A DNA stretch of 64,000 nt from Cognatilysobacter bugurensis (lineage in GTDB: Bacteria > Pseudomonadota > Gammaproteobacteria > Xanthomonadales > Xanthomonadaceae), in the NCBI RefSeq assembly GCF_014652095.1, contig NZ_BMYD01000002.1:310001-374000 (forward strand), written 5' to 3'. Both the position numbers and the translations under genes were made by a program. This document shows, in pieces, positions 33,001 to 41,131 of the stretch. The notes beneath the pieces are model-generated. The model was not told where the DNA came from and searched no databases. It worked only from the letters and a program-made list of their open reading frames with translations. The first letter of the stretch is position 1; the number at the start of each line of letters is the position of its first letter.

Positions 33001-33157
33001 TGATCAGCAACAGCGGCACGAGGTAGCCCGGCACCACGAGCCCGGCCATCGTGGTGCCGAAGCGCAGGTTGAGCACCGTGATCACGCACAGGCCGACCCA
33101 CACCGTCGTGATGACGGAGCTGTCGAGCGCCTGCGCGGGAAACAGCGGCAGGACCAT
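30041..33157 (-). CDS. Tandem PgsC/CapC-like membrane protein with two degenerate PghP-like domains
   Basis: The 1038-residue protein contains two PgsC-like units in tandem (residues about 10-175 and 205-355). The first has AGLVVPGYLVPLL, GRDRFFALLLVSVFVRTVSD and FGLVIIALTANQMWNAGMARG, matching Bacillus PgsC (149 residues) in order. The second has SGILIPALLALQ and FAFGYLLSTLLAVKMHQKQ. After residue 370 follows a long soluble part with two copies of the core found in the neighbouring PghP-like lipoprotein (about 435-547 and 703-823). In these, the zinc His is Met481 or Arg750 and the HG motif is Arg545 or Arg821, while Glu490 and Glu759 remain. PgsC is the membrane partner of PgsB. Confidence 0.78.
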   Translation of the reverse strand: MVLPLFPAQALDSSVITTVWVGLCVITVLNLRFGTTMAGLVVPGYLVPLLLIKPASAFVIWGEAIVTYLLARLVADVLMRRTGSSAMFGRDRFFALLLVSVFVRTVSDGWLLPALGQWLTAQGYVLDYHNNLYSFGLVIIALTANQMWNAGMARGAGTFVLYVGLTYVIVRGVLIPFTNFDVASLGFLYEGIASDILASPKAYLILLTTAFIASRMNLHYGWEFSGILIPALLALQWFQPTKLLISLFEAALIFGLGRVALQLPMFRRMNMEGSRLLLLFFTVGYLYKLALGYVLTWTAPSVKASDYFAFGYLLSTLLAVKMHQKQISWQITRTTVQTSLMGLVAASAVGYLLAIAWPGGGRAVDAAPAAALEAPSNAPLPTLLAQYKRALYRAEGAGAPLVYTQAELRGFGDGIRALLAYVRNPLPQRLDAARSALAAAGFSVVRSGDWIVVRDRDTARGSGLYAINLRPRTSLTVAAPMPLDEPGTFEAAVHLAHVRGHAAFLAAGTRRERLPEGRSHSLRNPDLPFARAHALASEAGVLHVRGLATPSGVERPSQLWVQRAVPPGLDLDGLTGLIGPLDTQFGRRPALNPLRDSTAAPFAELLLDRTARLRLIARTLGPADVRVIAEQQQVDGYLYAWLIERREAIAGAGSQRYVPPSLGDLLYLQSEVLDPLYALARDWTQRRDLDALRAVNSAAGTVGYRIVLHRHVGSGEEHLILSEVEGGRRQWGTYVLRLGEAAPYAVEIPRPLAERQTFEYGTRLFTRLDARALLISGAHFAVRPDGRGDVLDPANPRTVFNLAHQALIAAMGPDAWALQVRGRQERDVRTAPDVVASFVGKPAGTEQSVRVAQLVEALRGDSDTVALAGSGELARRRDTGADAQATFTRQLGGPRFVIVGVSAQARRAYRDPLLDDPDVARFDAVGIPTERVDIATLIDDAAFGPPPAPAVRALVDAYVQTQNIAALASARAQGIAMRRLLDPSTGRAYLRIDADGGRMTALRALEAGASGVRDARQPDERAAFVAVGGAWLQAGAAQ

Positions 33158-33161
33158 CGGA

Positions 33162-35708
33162 TCAGCGCGCCCGCGGCAGCGTGAGCTGCACGGTGTAGCC
33201 CTTGCCGAGTTCCGGCGCGAGCTCGAAGCCGATCTCCGGGTCCAGCGCGGTCGCCGCGTGGGCCAGTCGCTCGAGCGGCGAGTCGTCGACGGCGGCCGCG
33301 CCGCTGCGCGCGGCGCGCATCATCTCGTCGATGTGCCACTCGGGCATGCCGTAGCCGTCGTTCGTGAGGCGCACGCGGACGCGCTCTCCGTCGACCTCGC
33401 AATCGATCGAGAGGATCGAGCCCGGCGCGGCGTCGTCCACGAGCAGCGCCATCGCTTCGCCGAGCGCGCGCGTGAGCGGCGCCTCGACGGCGGTGACCGG
33501 TGGCGCCGCGTGCTCGGGCAGGCGGATCTCGATGCGCTTGTCGTTGGCGGCCAGCGCCGCGGCATGCCGCAGCCGCTGCAGCAGCTCGTGCAGCTCGAGC
33601 GGGGCCAGGGTGCCGTCGCCGTTGCCGGTGGATTCGGCCTGCTGCAGCATGCGCCGCGCGTCGCTGAGCCCGCGTTCGAGCAGGTCGGTGATGCGCTCGC
33701 GCGGCGCGTCCGGACACGAGGTGTCGTCGAGCAAACGCGACACGCCGTCGAGCACCGCCCACGAGCGCTGCGCATATTGCGTAGCCGCGTCGCCGAGCCG
33801 CAGCGCGGCCTCGGCGCTGCGTACGTCAGGCGTGATCTCCACGGCCATGCCGAGCAGGTCGAACGGCGTGATCGCGCTGTCGCCGGTCTTCGGTGTGCGA
33901 CGCAGGATCGGCCTCAGCGCAAACGCGTGGCCGGCCGGCACGTCCTCGCCCTGCAACGGCAACGTGGCCTGGCGGGCGCTGAGCACGGTGCGCCGCAGCA
34001 CTTCTTTGGACTCGGCCGGTGACAGGCCGCACAGCTGCTCGAGCATGTTCGGCACCGACATCGCGAGCAGCGGCTGCCCCGTCCGCGCCGCGAGTTCCTC
34101 GAACGCCGGGTTCGCGAACTGCACGCGGCCGAGCAGGTCGGTCACTGCAATCGGATGCCCGACCGCCGCGAACACATCGCGGTACGCGGCAAGCTGCTCT
34201 CGCGCCTGCATCGCACCGTCGAGCAGGCGCGTGCGCAGCCGGGCGAACGTCGGCCAGCGCCCGGTGCCGCCGGTCGGGGCCTGCACACTGCCCGCGCGTA
34301 GCACCATCTTCGCGACCTCGTTCGCATACCGGCCGGCTTCGAGCGCGAGCCCGTCGAGCCGCGCCGGCGTTGTGTCGGGCACCGTGAACGCCCAGAACCC
34401 CACGAGCTGGTCGGCCGCGATCAGCGGCGCGATGAAGTCCACGCCGCCGTCGAGCGCGGGCAAGAACGGGCGCGACGGCGCGGTCGGCAGTTCCCGCACG
34501 AGGGCATCCGAATACGGCGCGCGGCGGTAATCACGCCGCTTTTCAATGATGTCGGCCGGCGTGCAGCCCGCCGAGACGACCGGGCGCATGTGCGTCGCGC
34601 CGGGCGGCAGCTCGAGCATCATGCTGCGCCGCAGCTCGAAGAACTGGGTCACGAAGCGGTTGACCTGTTCCCAGGCAAGGTCGGTCTGCTGATCAAAGCC
34701 CTGGCTCAGCGGCTGCTGCACGAGGCCGGTGAGCCGGTGATCGAGATCGACGAGCGTCGCCGCGAGCGCGCGGCTGCGGCGCAGCACGAGGTGGAGCGCG
34801 AACGCGGCGATCGCGACGAGCGCCGCGCCGACCGGCACGAACCGCTGCGCGAGATGCAGCGCTGCCGCCGCGCCGCCGAGCACCGGCAGCGCCGCGACCG
34901 CGGTCGCGACGAGCGCGGTGCGATAACGCGCGCGCTGCAGCGCCAGTTGCAGCACGAGGACTGTCAGCACGGCGACGAGCAGCCCCGTCCACGCAGGCGC
35001 CCACACGATCGCGCGGCTGCGCAGCAGCGAGTCCACCGCGAATGCCTGCAGCGCCGCAGGCTCGAGCGGGCCGTCGGCCCCGTGCAGCGGCGTCACATAG
35101 ACGCGCGCCTCCGGCCCCGGCGCGAGCAGGGCCACGCGACCGTCGATGGCCGCGCGCAATGCGCCCGGCGACAGCGCCGCGGCATCGCTCACGCGTGGGA
35201 TCGACGTCGCAGTCGCCGCCGAAAAATCGGGCGCGATCCGGGCCGCCTGCGGCACCGTTGCACCGGCGGCGGCCGCGGCCTCCACGAACGGACAGGGTGC
35301 GCCTTCCGCGTCATGGACGGTGAGGCTGCGCACGACGCCGGCGGATACGTCTGGCGCGCAGTCGCCCGATAGCGGCGGTGACAACGGGACCACGGCGCGT
35401 GCGCCTTCCGCGCGCAGGCGTGTCGACAATGCCTCGCTCGCCGTTCCGGAGCCCTGATACACGAGCGCGACCGCCGACGGCGACGGCCCGGCGGCCAGCC
35501 GCACGAGCAGGTCGAACAGCCGACCTTCCAGCGGCGCGAGCATGCCCGTCACCGACGCGAGCGCAAGCAACGCCCAGAACACCACCGGCGTGATGAGTTC
35601 GCGGGGCGCCGGCAGGCGGCGTTTCAGGGTTCGCCAATGGCGGAGGGCAGACGACGGTGCGGCGCTCATTCCAAGCATCGGCGACAGACGCCCGTAAGGG
35701 TAGAGCAT
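33162..35708 (-). CDS. CHASE2-type sensor with degenerate histidine kinase domain
   Basis: The protein of about 848 residues has an N-terminal helix and a CHASE2-like periplasmic domain (GMLAPLEGRLFDLLVRLAAG near its start). Three further membrane helices, a GAF-like segment (DFIAPLIAADQLVGFWAF), a PAS domain (GHPIAVTDLLGRVQFANPAFEEL) and a C-terminal HATPase-like domain follow. The kinase part looks inactive or divergent: no recognisable H-box, no N-box asparagine (ALGEAMALLVDDA), and the G1 box is NDGYGMP. No response regulator is next to it. The start is uncertain: ATG codons at 35708, 35675 and 35666 are possible and none has a clear ribosome site. It heads the polymer operon, five bases before the PgsC-like gene. 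Confidence 0.7.
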   Translation of the reverse strand: MLYPYGRLSPMLGMSAAPSSALRHWRTLKRRLPAPRELITPVVFWALLALASVTGMLAPLEGRLFDLLVRLAAGPSPSAVALVYQGSGTASEALSTRLRAEGARAVVPLSPPLSGDCAPDVSAGVVRSLTVHDAEGAPCPFVEAAAAAGATVPQAARIAPDFSAATATSIPRVSDAAALSPGALRAAIDGRVALLAPGPEARVYVTPLHGADGPLEPAALQAFAVDSLLRSRAIVWAPAWTGLLVAVLTVLVLQLALQRARYRTALVATAVAALPVLGGAAAALHLAQRFVPVGAALVAIAAFALHLVLRRSRALAATLVDLDHRLTGLVQQPLSQGFDQQTDLAWEQVNRFVTQFFELRRSMMLELPPGATHMRPVVSAGCTPADIIEKRRDYRRAPYSDALVRELPTAPSRPFLPALDGGVDFIAPLIAADQLVGFWAFTVPDTTPARLDGLALEAGRYANEVAKMVLRAGSVQAPTGGTGRWPTFARLRTRLLDGAMQAREQLAAYRDVFAAVGHPIAVTDLLGRVQFANPAFEELAARTGQPLLAMSVPNMLEQLCGLSPAESKEVLRRTVLSARQATLPLQGEDVPAGHAFALRPILRRTPKTGDSAITPFDLLGMAVEITPDVRSAEAALRLGDAATQYAQRSWAVLDGVSRLLDDTSCPDAPRERITDLLERGLSDARRMLQQAESTGNGDGTLAPLELHELLQRLRHAAALAANDKRIEIRLPEHAAPPVTAVEAPLTRALGEAMALLVDDAAPGSILSIDCEVDGERVRVRLTNDGYGMPEWHIDEMMRAARSGAAAVDDSPLERLAHAATALDPEIGFELAPELGKGYTVQLTLPRAR

Positions 35709-36034
35709 GGGCGTGCGAGGCCGGTGCACGGCCGCGCGCCGCCAAGCGGCGGGGTGCGCACCGTGCTTCGACCGCCTGCGCCACGCGGCCGGACGACAGG
35801 CGCGGCCGAGCCACCGGGCAGGCGGCCCGGGTCCACACACCATCGGCCACTGACGCTCGGGCTTGAGCGTCATGTTGCGCGTCCCGAGGCGGCAGGCCGG
35901 CTGCAGGGCCGCGCTAAAGCGGCGGGGTGTCGCCGCGGCCTGCATTGGCGTGGGCCGCGTCAGCGCGGCGCGCCGTCGTTACCGCGTGGGTAGGTCGCCG
36001 CCGCACGTCGGCATGCAGCCTTGTGGTCTTGCCC
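35709..36034. other. Intergenic region upstream of the polymer operon, with a hairpin
   Basis: This GC-rich gap of 326 bases must hold the promoter of the six-gene operon. A perfect eight-base-pair hairpin (TGACGCTC, loop GGGCTT, GAGCGTCA) at 35851-35872 could end the sigma-factor transcript arriving from the right. Two similar motifs, GCCGCGC...AGCGGCGGGGTG, occur near 35730 and 35910. No gene is supported here. Confidence 0.5.
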
Positions 36035-36628
36035 TCAGGCGTCGAGCTGCTCCGCGAGCCCCCGCAGCCGCTCCAGACGCGCGCCCAGGGTGCGGCTGCG
36101 CCGGCGGTGCAGGATCCGCGAGACGATCACGAGCGGCAGGTTGATCAGGGCAACGGTCGACCAGGAGCCGCGTCCGGGCGGCGCGAGCACGCCCGCCGTC
36201 TCCGCGAGGGTCGCGGCGGCGAGTACGACGAACATCAGTCCGGTCACGCGCGAGTTCATGCTCCAGAACCGCAGCGACGACCGCGCACGCTCGATCTCGC
36301 GCTCCACGAGTGCACGCGGCGCCAGTGCGCGCTCCTGCCACAAGCCGCGTCGGTTGCGCGCAGTCCACAGCGTGAATGCGACGGCGCACGCATAGAGCGC
36401 CAGCACGACGGTGTCGATCGTCTGCCAGCCGGGTTTCAGCGCAACAAAGCGCCAAACCATCGCCGTAACGACAAGCAGGCTGAGCCACTCGATCGCGACA
36501 ATCGCCTGCAAGCGCCAGCCGCGCACGCGCGCCTCGCGCTGCAGCCGATCGAGATCCGGCGGCGCCACGGTCTGGCTGCGCCACAGCGTGTCGAGCGCGT
36601 CCCAGCTTTCTTCGTGCGGAGCGTTCAT
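36035..36628 (-). CDS. Membrane protein coupled to an ECF sigma factor (possible anti-sigma)
   Basis: The 197-residue protein has a soluble N-terminal part (ESWDALDTLWRSQTVAPPDLDRLQREAR) and four membrane helices in two pairs. Its ATG overlaps the sigma-factor stop by four bases (ATGA), so the two are made together. Membrane proteins in this position are usually anti-sigma factors. However, the classic zinc motif of anti-sigma domains (HxxxCxxC) is absent, so the role is inferred from context. Confidence 0.6.
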   Translation of the reverse strand: MNAPHEESWDALDTLWRSQTVAPPDLDRLQREARVRGWRLQAIVAIEWLSLLVVTAMVWRFVALKPGWQTIDTVVLALYACAVAFTLWTARNRRGLWQERALAPRALVEREIERARSSLRFWSMNSRVTGLMFVVLAAATLAETAGVLAPPGRGSWSTVALINLPLVIVSRILHRRRSRTLGARLERLRGLAEQLDA

Positions 36629-37143
36629 GCGGTTTCCTCCAGCCAGGCGCGCAGTTGTTTGCGCGCGCGGCTCAGTCGCTGGTTCACGGTGTTTTCCTCG
36701 AGGCCGAGCGCGTCGGCGGCCTCCCGTTGCGAAAAACCTTCGAGCGAGAGCACGACGACCTGTCGCTGGCCAATCGGCAGCCGGCGCACCGCATCGAGCA
36801 GGCGCGCGCGGCGCTGGTCGCCCTCGGCCTGCGCGACGGGATCGGCCGTCGCGTCCACGTGCACGTCCTCGAGCTCGACGAAGCCGCGGCCGGCGTGGCG
36901 CATCACATGGTCGACTGCGCAGTTCTGCGCGACGCGTGCCACGTACGTGCGCAGTGAGGCCTGCGCGCGCCACTGCGGCAGTGCGCGCCACAGTGCGACG
37001 CCCATTTCCTGCACCAGGTCCTGACGGCGCGTCGGGTCAGCCTCGTGGCTCGACGCGATGCGCGAGAGCATCGGGCCGTGCTCGGCGAGCACGGATTCGA
37101 GCGTCGCCGCCACCGGCTCAGCGTGCGTCGCGGCGGTCGACAT
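36625..37143 (-). CDS. ECF-family RNA polymerase sigma factor
   Basis: This 172-residue protein has sigma region 2 (DLVQEMGVALWRALPQWRAQASLRTYVARVAQN) and region 4 with a helix-turn-helix (LPIGQRQVVVLSLEGFSQREAADALGLEENTVNQRLSRARKQL). Regions 1 and 3 are missing, as in ECF sigma factors. Target genes are unknown; the coupled membrane protein and the BPSS1780-like gene that overlaps its start by 26 bases are likely co-transcribed. Confidence 0.9.
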   Translation of the reverse strand: MSTAATHAEPVAATLESVLAEHGPMLSRIASSHEADPTRRQDLVQEMGVALWRALPQWRAQASLRTYVARVAQNCAVDHVMRHAGRGFVELEDVHVDATADPVAQAEGDQRRARLLDAVRRLPIGQRQVVVLSLEGFSQREAADALGLEENTVNQRLSRARKQLRAWLEETA

Positions 37144-37840
37144 CGCGGTACGCGGCGTAGCCGGTGCACAGGCCGAGCGGGAGGATGATGAGCATCACCC
37201 ACGGGGCGTACACGACGCTGGCGACGGCGCCGGCGGTCACCAGGCCGATCGCAATGACCGCATGCACGTGACGCCGCACGAGCCGCAGGTTGTCCAGCAG
37301 CGCGGCGCGCAGGCCCAGGCCGTCGAGCAACACGCGCGGGAGCGCGAACATCAGCGGGGTTCCAAGCAGCGCACCGGATGCGAAGACGACGGCGATCTCG
37401 GCGCGGCCCAGCGTGAATGCCGCGAGGTCACCGGTGACGAGGGCGACCGCCTGGGCGGGACCGCCGAGCCACGCGGCGACCGCGCACTGCACGCAGAACA
37501 GGCCGAACGAAAGCGCGATGAGCCCGAGCAGCGGCTTCCAGCGGCTGAGTACGAGCCCCGCTGATGCGCCCGGTGCATAGGCGCCGCGCCGCACGCGCGC
37601 ATCGAGTGCCGCGAACGACCACGCGGTCGCCAACGGCGTCAGTAACTTGGACGCGACGATGCCCACGCCCGGCACGAGCTGGAACAGCAGCTCGAAGACG
37701 ATCGGCACCACGGCGACACCAGTCACGCCGAACGGATGCGCGCGCCACAGGCGCACGGCGTCGCGCAGCCAGCCGTAGGCGCTCGCACGTGCCGGGGCAG
37801 GAGAAACGGGGATAAAGCGGGTGTCGGCCAGGCGGTCCAT
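37118..37840 (-). CDS. BPSS1780-like inner membrane protein
   Basis: This 240-residue protein has about six membrane helices arranged as in BPSS1780-type proteins (WLRDAVRLWRAHPFGVTGVAVVPIVF start; central GLVLSRWKPLLGLIALSFGLF). Function unknown. I chose the ATG at 37840, behind GATGAGG; the frame is open 25 codons further up. Its 3' end overlaps the sigma gene, suggesting one operon of three genes. The 434 bases before it hold the pentanucleotide repeat and the cre terminator. Confidence 0.65.
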   Translation of the reverse strand: MDRLADTRFIPVSPAPARASAYGWLRDAVRLWRAHPFGVTGVAVVPIVFELLFQLVPGVGIVASKLLTPLATAWSFAALDARVRRGAYAPGASAGLVLSRWKPLLGLIALSFGLFCVQCAVAAWLGGPAQAVALVTGDLAAFTLGRAEIAVVFASGALLGTPLMFALPRVLLDGLGLRAALLDNLRLVRRHVHAVIAIGLVTAGAVASVVYAPWVMLIILPLGLCTGYAAYRDVDRRDAR

Positions 37841-38150
37841 GCGGGCATCCTCATCGGGTTTGAGGTGGCAGTCGACCATTGGGCGAAAAACCTGACAGGG
37901 CGCTGGCCCAATCAACGCGTTTGGTCGACGTGCTTTGATCGGCGTGCTTGATCAAGCGACCCGATCAACCAGCGGCCCGTGCCGGCTTCGGCGTGGGTCA
38001 GTGCGATGCAGGGATCGCCCCGGTGGGCTGCGCCTCAGCAGGGCGTCGGCTGTCGGTTGTGACGTGTCCTACGGGCGGCCGGCGCGGTCGGTCGCCGGAA
38101 AGCGGGTGCGCGACGATCCTGACGTCGCGCTGCTGGGTCGGTCGCGTCCC

Positions 38151-38210
38151 GCCACGCCACGCCACGCCACGCCACGCGACGCGACGCGACGCCGCGCCGC
38201 GCCGCGCCGA
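38151..38210. repeat. Pentanucleotide repeat tract with three homogeneous blocks
   Basis: Twelve consecutive five-base units: five GCCAC (38151-38175), three GCGAC (38176-38190), three GCCGC and a final GCCGA (38191-38210). It lies between the creBCD terminator and the BPSS1780-type gene. Each block is internally identical, which suggests successive slippage expansions. Confidence 0.95.
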
Positions 38211-38221
38211 GCCTGCACGAG

Positions 38222-38256
38222 AAAATGCAGCGCGACGGCCTGATCCGTCGCGCTGC
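38222..38256 (-). terminator. Rho-independent terminator of creBCD
   Basis: A perfect 12-base-pair stem (GCAGCGCGACGG and complement, loop of six) is followed on the minus strand by ATTTTC. It begins 19 bases after the creD stop codon. Confidence 0.88.
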
Positions 38257-38274
38257 GTTCGGCACGCGTCGGCG

Positions 38275-39609
38275 CTACATGGTCCGCGTCGGCACAGCCG
38301 CCACGCGATACCAATCCACGTGGCGCGTGACAATCATGATCGCGGCCAGAATCACGAACAGCAGGCCCGCACCGAGCACCAACGCGTTGTCTTCCGAGAT
38401 CAGCAGCCCGTACAGTGCTGCGTAAAGCAGGGCGAGCATCGCGCCGAAGCCCAGGCCGCGCATGGCGCTTCGCAGCACCGCCGTGAGGTAGAACGCGATC
38501 AGGCCGATGCAGGCGAACGCGGCAATCGCATAGGCCAAGCCGAACGCCACGTGCTCGCTGAGGCTCACGAGCAGCAGGAAGAAGATCGCGATCGCGAGGC
38601 CGACCAGCCCGTACTGGATCGGGTGGATCGGCAGCGCGCGGATCAGCTCGAACATGAAGAAGCCCACGAACGTCAGCAGCACGAACAGCAGCCCGTACTT
38701 CGTTGCGCGATCGGCCTGCGAATACGCGTCCACCGGGTCGGTCAGCACCACGCCGAGCGCATCGAGCGTGCGCTCGTCGACCGCCGGCAGCGGCTGCATC
38801 GCATGGCCCGCGAGGTACTCGCGCTGCACGTCGGTTGCGACGGAGGCCAGCTGCCACTGCGCCGCGAAACCCTCGGCGCCGACGCGGCTGTCGGCCGGCG
38901 ATCGGCCCTGGAAGCTTGGATGCGGCCACGTCGAGGTGAGCCGCACGTCGTTGCGCGTGCCGAGCGGGAAGATGGCCAGCGATTCCGCGCCTGCAAGATC
39001 AAGTGCGAGCTGCGTCGAATACCGCAGCCGCGCGCCGTCGGGCGCCTCGAGGCGCGCGTGCAGGCCGCCGGTATCGCGCACGCCGTGCCCCTCGCGAAGC
39101 GCCGTCACGCGTCCGTCGATCTGCAGCCGCGGCGTGCCGCGGATGCCGCGCACGTCGGCGATCCCGTAGCTCATCACCGGCGTGCCGATCTCACGTTGCG
39201 CATCGGCCGTGGCGTCGGACGGCAGCGTCACGTCGAACTCCGCGCGCACGTCGCCGTTCCATGCGTACAGCGGCACCTCGTAGATGCCGCGGCGGCGCAC
39301 GGTCGGCACGAGCGGGCCGCTGACCCGCAGCTGCGCGGGGAAGAACGTCCATTGCCGGGTCACGCGCTTGCGCACGCTGCGCATCGCGCCTGCGGCGTCG
39401 GGTTCGAGCACGTTCGCCCACTCAGTGTACGGCACGGTCAGCACCGGCCCCGCCAACGCCTGCGGCCCCGCGTACGCGCGCACCACGTCGGCCACCGCCT
39501 CGGCGCGATAGCGTTGGCGCTCGTGGATCACGTCGCGCACGAGCGAAAGGGGAATGAGGATCGCGAGCGTGAGCGCGAGCACCGCCGCGAGTTTGATCCA
39601 CGTGCGCAT
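38275..39609 (-). CDS. creD: Cell envelope integrity protein CreD
   Basis: The 444-residue protein has one N-terminal helix (IKLAAVLALTLAILIPLSLV), a large periplasmic domain with LSLVRDVIHERQRYR and a GPVLTVPY segment, and about five C-terminal helices (YGLLFVLLTFVGFFMFELI, IHPIQYGLVGLAIAIFFLLLVSLSEH). These are diagnostic of CreD. In Stenotrophomonas and relatives CreD is induced by CreBC and affects envelope integrity and beta-lactam response. The chosen ATG gives the family N-terminus; an open frame extends upstream but antisense to creC. Confidence 0.93.
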   Translation of the reverse strand: MRTWIKLAAVLALTLAILIPLSLVRDVIHERQRYRAEAVADVVRAYAGPQALAGPVLTVPYTEWANVLEPDAAGAMRSVRKRVTRQWTFFPAQLRVSGPLVPTVRRRGIYEVPLYAWNGDVRAEFDVTLPSDATADAQREIGTPVMSYGIADVRGIRGTPRLQIDGRVTALREGHGVRDTGGLHARLEAPDGARLRYSTQLALDLAGAESLAIFPLGTRNDVRLTSTWPHPSFQGRSPADSRVGAEGFAAQWQLASVATDVQREYLAGHAMQPLPAVDERTLDALGVVLTDPVDAYSQADRATKYGLLFVLLTFVGFFMFELIRALPIHPIQYGLVGLAIAIFFLLLVSLSEHVAFGLAYAIAAFACIGLIAFYLTAVLRSAMRGLGFGAMLALLYAALYGLLISEDNALVLGAGLLFVILAAIMIVTRHVDWYRVAAVPTRTM

Positions 39610-39694
39610 GGGGCTGTCCGTCAGGAAGAAGGCGGCCAGCGTCGTGCACCTCGATGGACTGCGGATGTCCTTTGGGTGAGGCGAGGGTGAAGCG

Positions 39695-41128
39695 TCAGCG
39701 CGCGAGCGGCACCCGCAGCGTCGCGGCCGCGCCGCCGCCATTGCGGTTGTCGAGCGCGGTGCTGCCGCCATGCAGCGTCGCCACCTCGGCGACGAAGCAC
39801 AGCCCGAGCCCGCTGCTGCGGCTGCCGCCGTCCGGCCGCGGCAGCGAGTAGAAGCGTTCGAACACGCGCGGTGTCGCGTAATCGGGCACGCCTGGGCCGC
39901 GATCGAGCACGCACAACTGCGCAACCTCGCCGTCGCGCTCCGCATGTAGTTCGATCGCGCTGCTCGCCGGCGCGAAGTCCGACGCGTTCTCCACGAGGTT
40001 CACGAGCGCCTGTCGCAGCAGGAACCCGTCGCCTGCGACTTGGAGTTCCGCATCGTCGAAGTGCACCTCGAGTCGCTGTCCGCGCCCCTGCAGCCGCGCC
40101 TGCGCATCGCGCGTGACCTCGTCGAGCAGTTCGGCGACGCGCACGGCATGCACGTCGTCGAGCCGCTGGCGATGCTCGACGGCCGCGAGCGCGAGCATCT
40201 TGTCGATCATCAGCGTCAGCCGCTCGCTCTGCGTGCGGATTGCCTCGGCGAAGGGTTCGCGATCGTCCGCCGGCAGCGGCTGTTCGAGCAGCTCCGCGCT
40301 CGCGCGGATCGCGGCAAGGGGGCTTTTCATCTCATGGGTGAGCGCGTGCACGTACTGCTCGACGTACTGCTTGCCTTCGAGCTGCGTGCGCATCGTTTCG
40401 AGCGCGCGTCCGAGCTCATCGAACTCGCCCGCTGTGCGCGGCAGGCTCGCGCGCTCGCCGGCGCTCACCGCCTGCGCGTAGCGCCGCAGCAGGCCGAGCT
40501 GGCGCGACAGCCACCACGCGGCGAGCAGGCCGACGAGCAGCGCCACACCGAGCAGCACCGCGCCCCAGCGCAGCACGATCGTCTGGCTGCGCTCGATGAA
40601 CGGTGCGATCACCCGGTTCGGCTTGGCGACGGTGAGCACACCGACGATGCGCCCGGCCGCATCGCGGATCGGCGCCGCGACGTGCATGACCGACGAGTCG
40701 GGATCGCGTGGATCGGCCGCGGTCGAGCGCGCGCCGTAGCGCCCGCGCAGGGTGAGGTAGACGTCGTTCCAGCGCGAGTAGTCCGCCCCGACGTCGCGGC
40801 CGGTGCTGTCGTAGACGACGATGCCGCGCGCATCGGCCACGTAGATGCGGTAGGTCGCCGTGCGTTTCTCGAAGCCCCAGATCGCCGCGCCGGGATCGCG
40901 CCCGCGGAGCGAGCGCACGGCCTGCGCGAAGTGGCCGTCGGCAATGCGGCCGGCCTGAAGATCGTCGGCCGCAAGTTCCGCAAGCACGTTCGCCATGTCG
41001 ACGAGCGTGTCCTCCATCGCCTGGCGCACGCCGGGCTTGACCTGCGCGAGGAACACCTGCGACAGCAGCAACCCCGCTAGCGCGACGATCGCGAAATAGC
41101 CGAGGAAGATGCGCAGCCCGATGCGCAC
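39695..41128 (-). CDS. creC: Sensor histidine kinase CreC
   Basis: This 477-residue kinase starts with GLRIFLGYFAIVALAG and has a periplasmic sensor (WGFEKRTATYRIYVADARGIVVYDS, SVMHVAAPI). A second helix and HAMP follow, then the H-box HALTHEMKSPLAAI, N-box NLVENASDFAP, and G boxes DRGPGVP and SSGLGLCF. It phosphorylates CreB, encoded just upstream. The start is a GTG, three bases after the creB stop. Known CreC responds to carbon metabolism and envelope cues; the ligand is unknown. Confidence 0.93.
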   Translation of the reverse strand: MRIGLRIFLGYFAIVALAGLLLSQVFLAQVKPGVRQAMEDTLVDMANVLAELAADDLQAGRIADGHFAQAVRSLRGRDPGAAIWGFEKRTATYRIYVADARGIVVYDSTGRDVGADYSRWNDVYLTLRGRYGARSTAADPRDPDSSVMHVAAPIRDAAGRIVGVLTVAKPNRVIAPFIERSQTIVLRWGAVLLGVALLVGLLAAWWLSRQLGLLRRYAQAVSAGERASLPRTAGEFDELGRALETMRTQLEGKQYVEQYVHALTHEMKSPLAAIRASAELLEQPLPADDREPFAEAIRTQSERLTLMIDKMLALAAVEHRQRLDDVHAVRVAELLDEVTRDAQARLQGRGQRLEVHFDDAELQVAGDGFLLRQALVNLVENASDFAPASSAIELHAERDGEVAQLCVLDRGPGVPDYATPRVFERFYSLPRPDGGSRSSGLGLCFVAEVATLHGGSTALDNRNGGGAAATLRVPLAR

Positions 41129-41131
41129 GCG

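Noticed and set aside
29873-33184. A 1103-codon open frame on the plus strand
   Set aside because: It is antisense to the PgsC-like gene. Its product is Arg/His/Gln-rich without any motif, and the minus strand has clear helices and PgsC motifs. High GC keeps the opposite frame open.
38151-38210. Possible iteron-type replication origin
   Set aside because: Units are only five bases, there is no AT-rich region, DnaA box or replication gene next to it.
37948-39690. A 580-codon plus-strand open frame
   Set aside because: Antisense to creD and the terminator region; low-complexity Arg/His composition.
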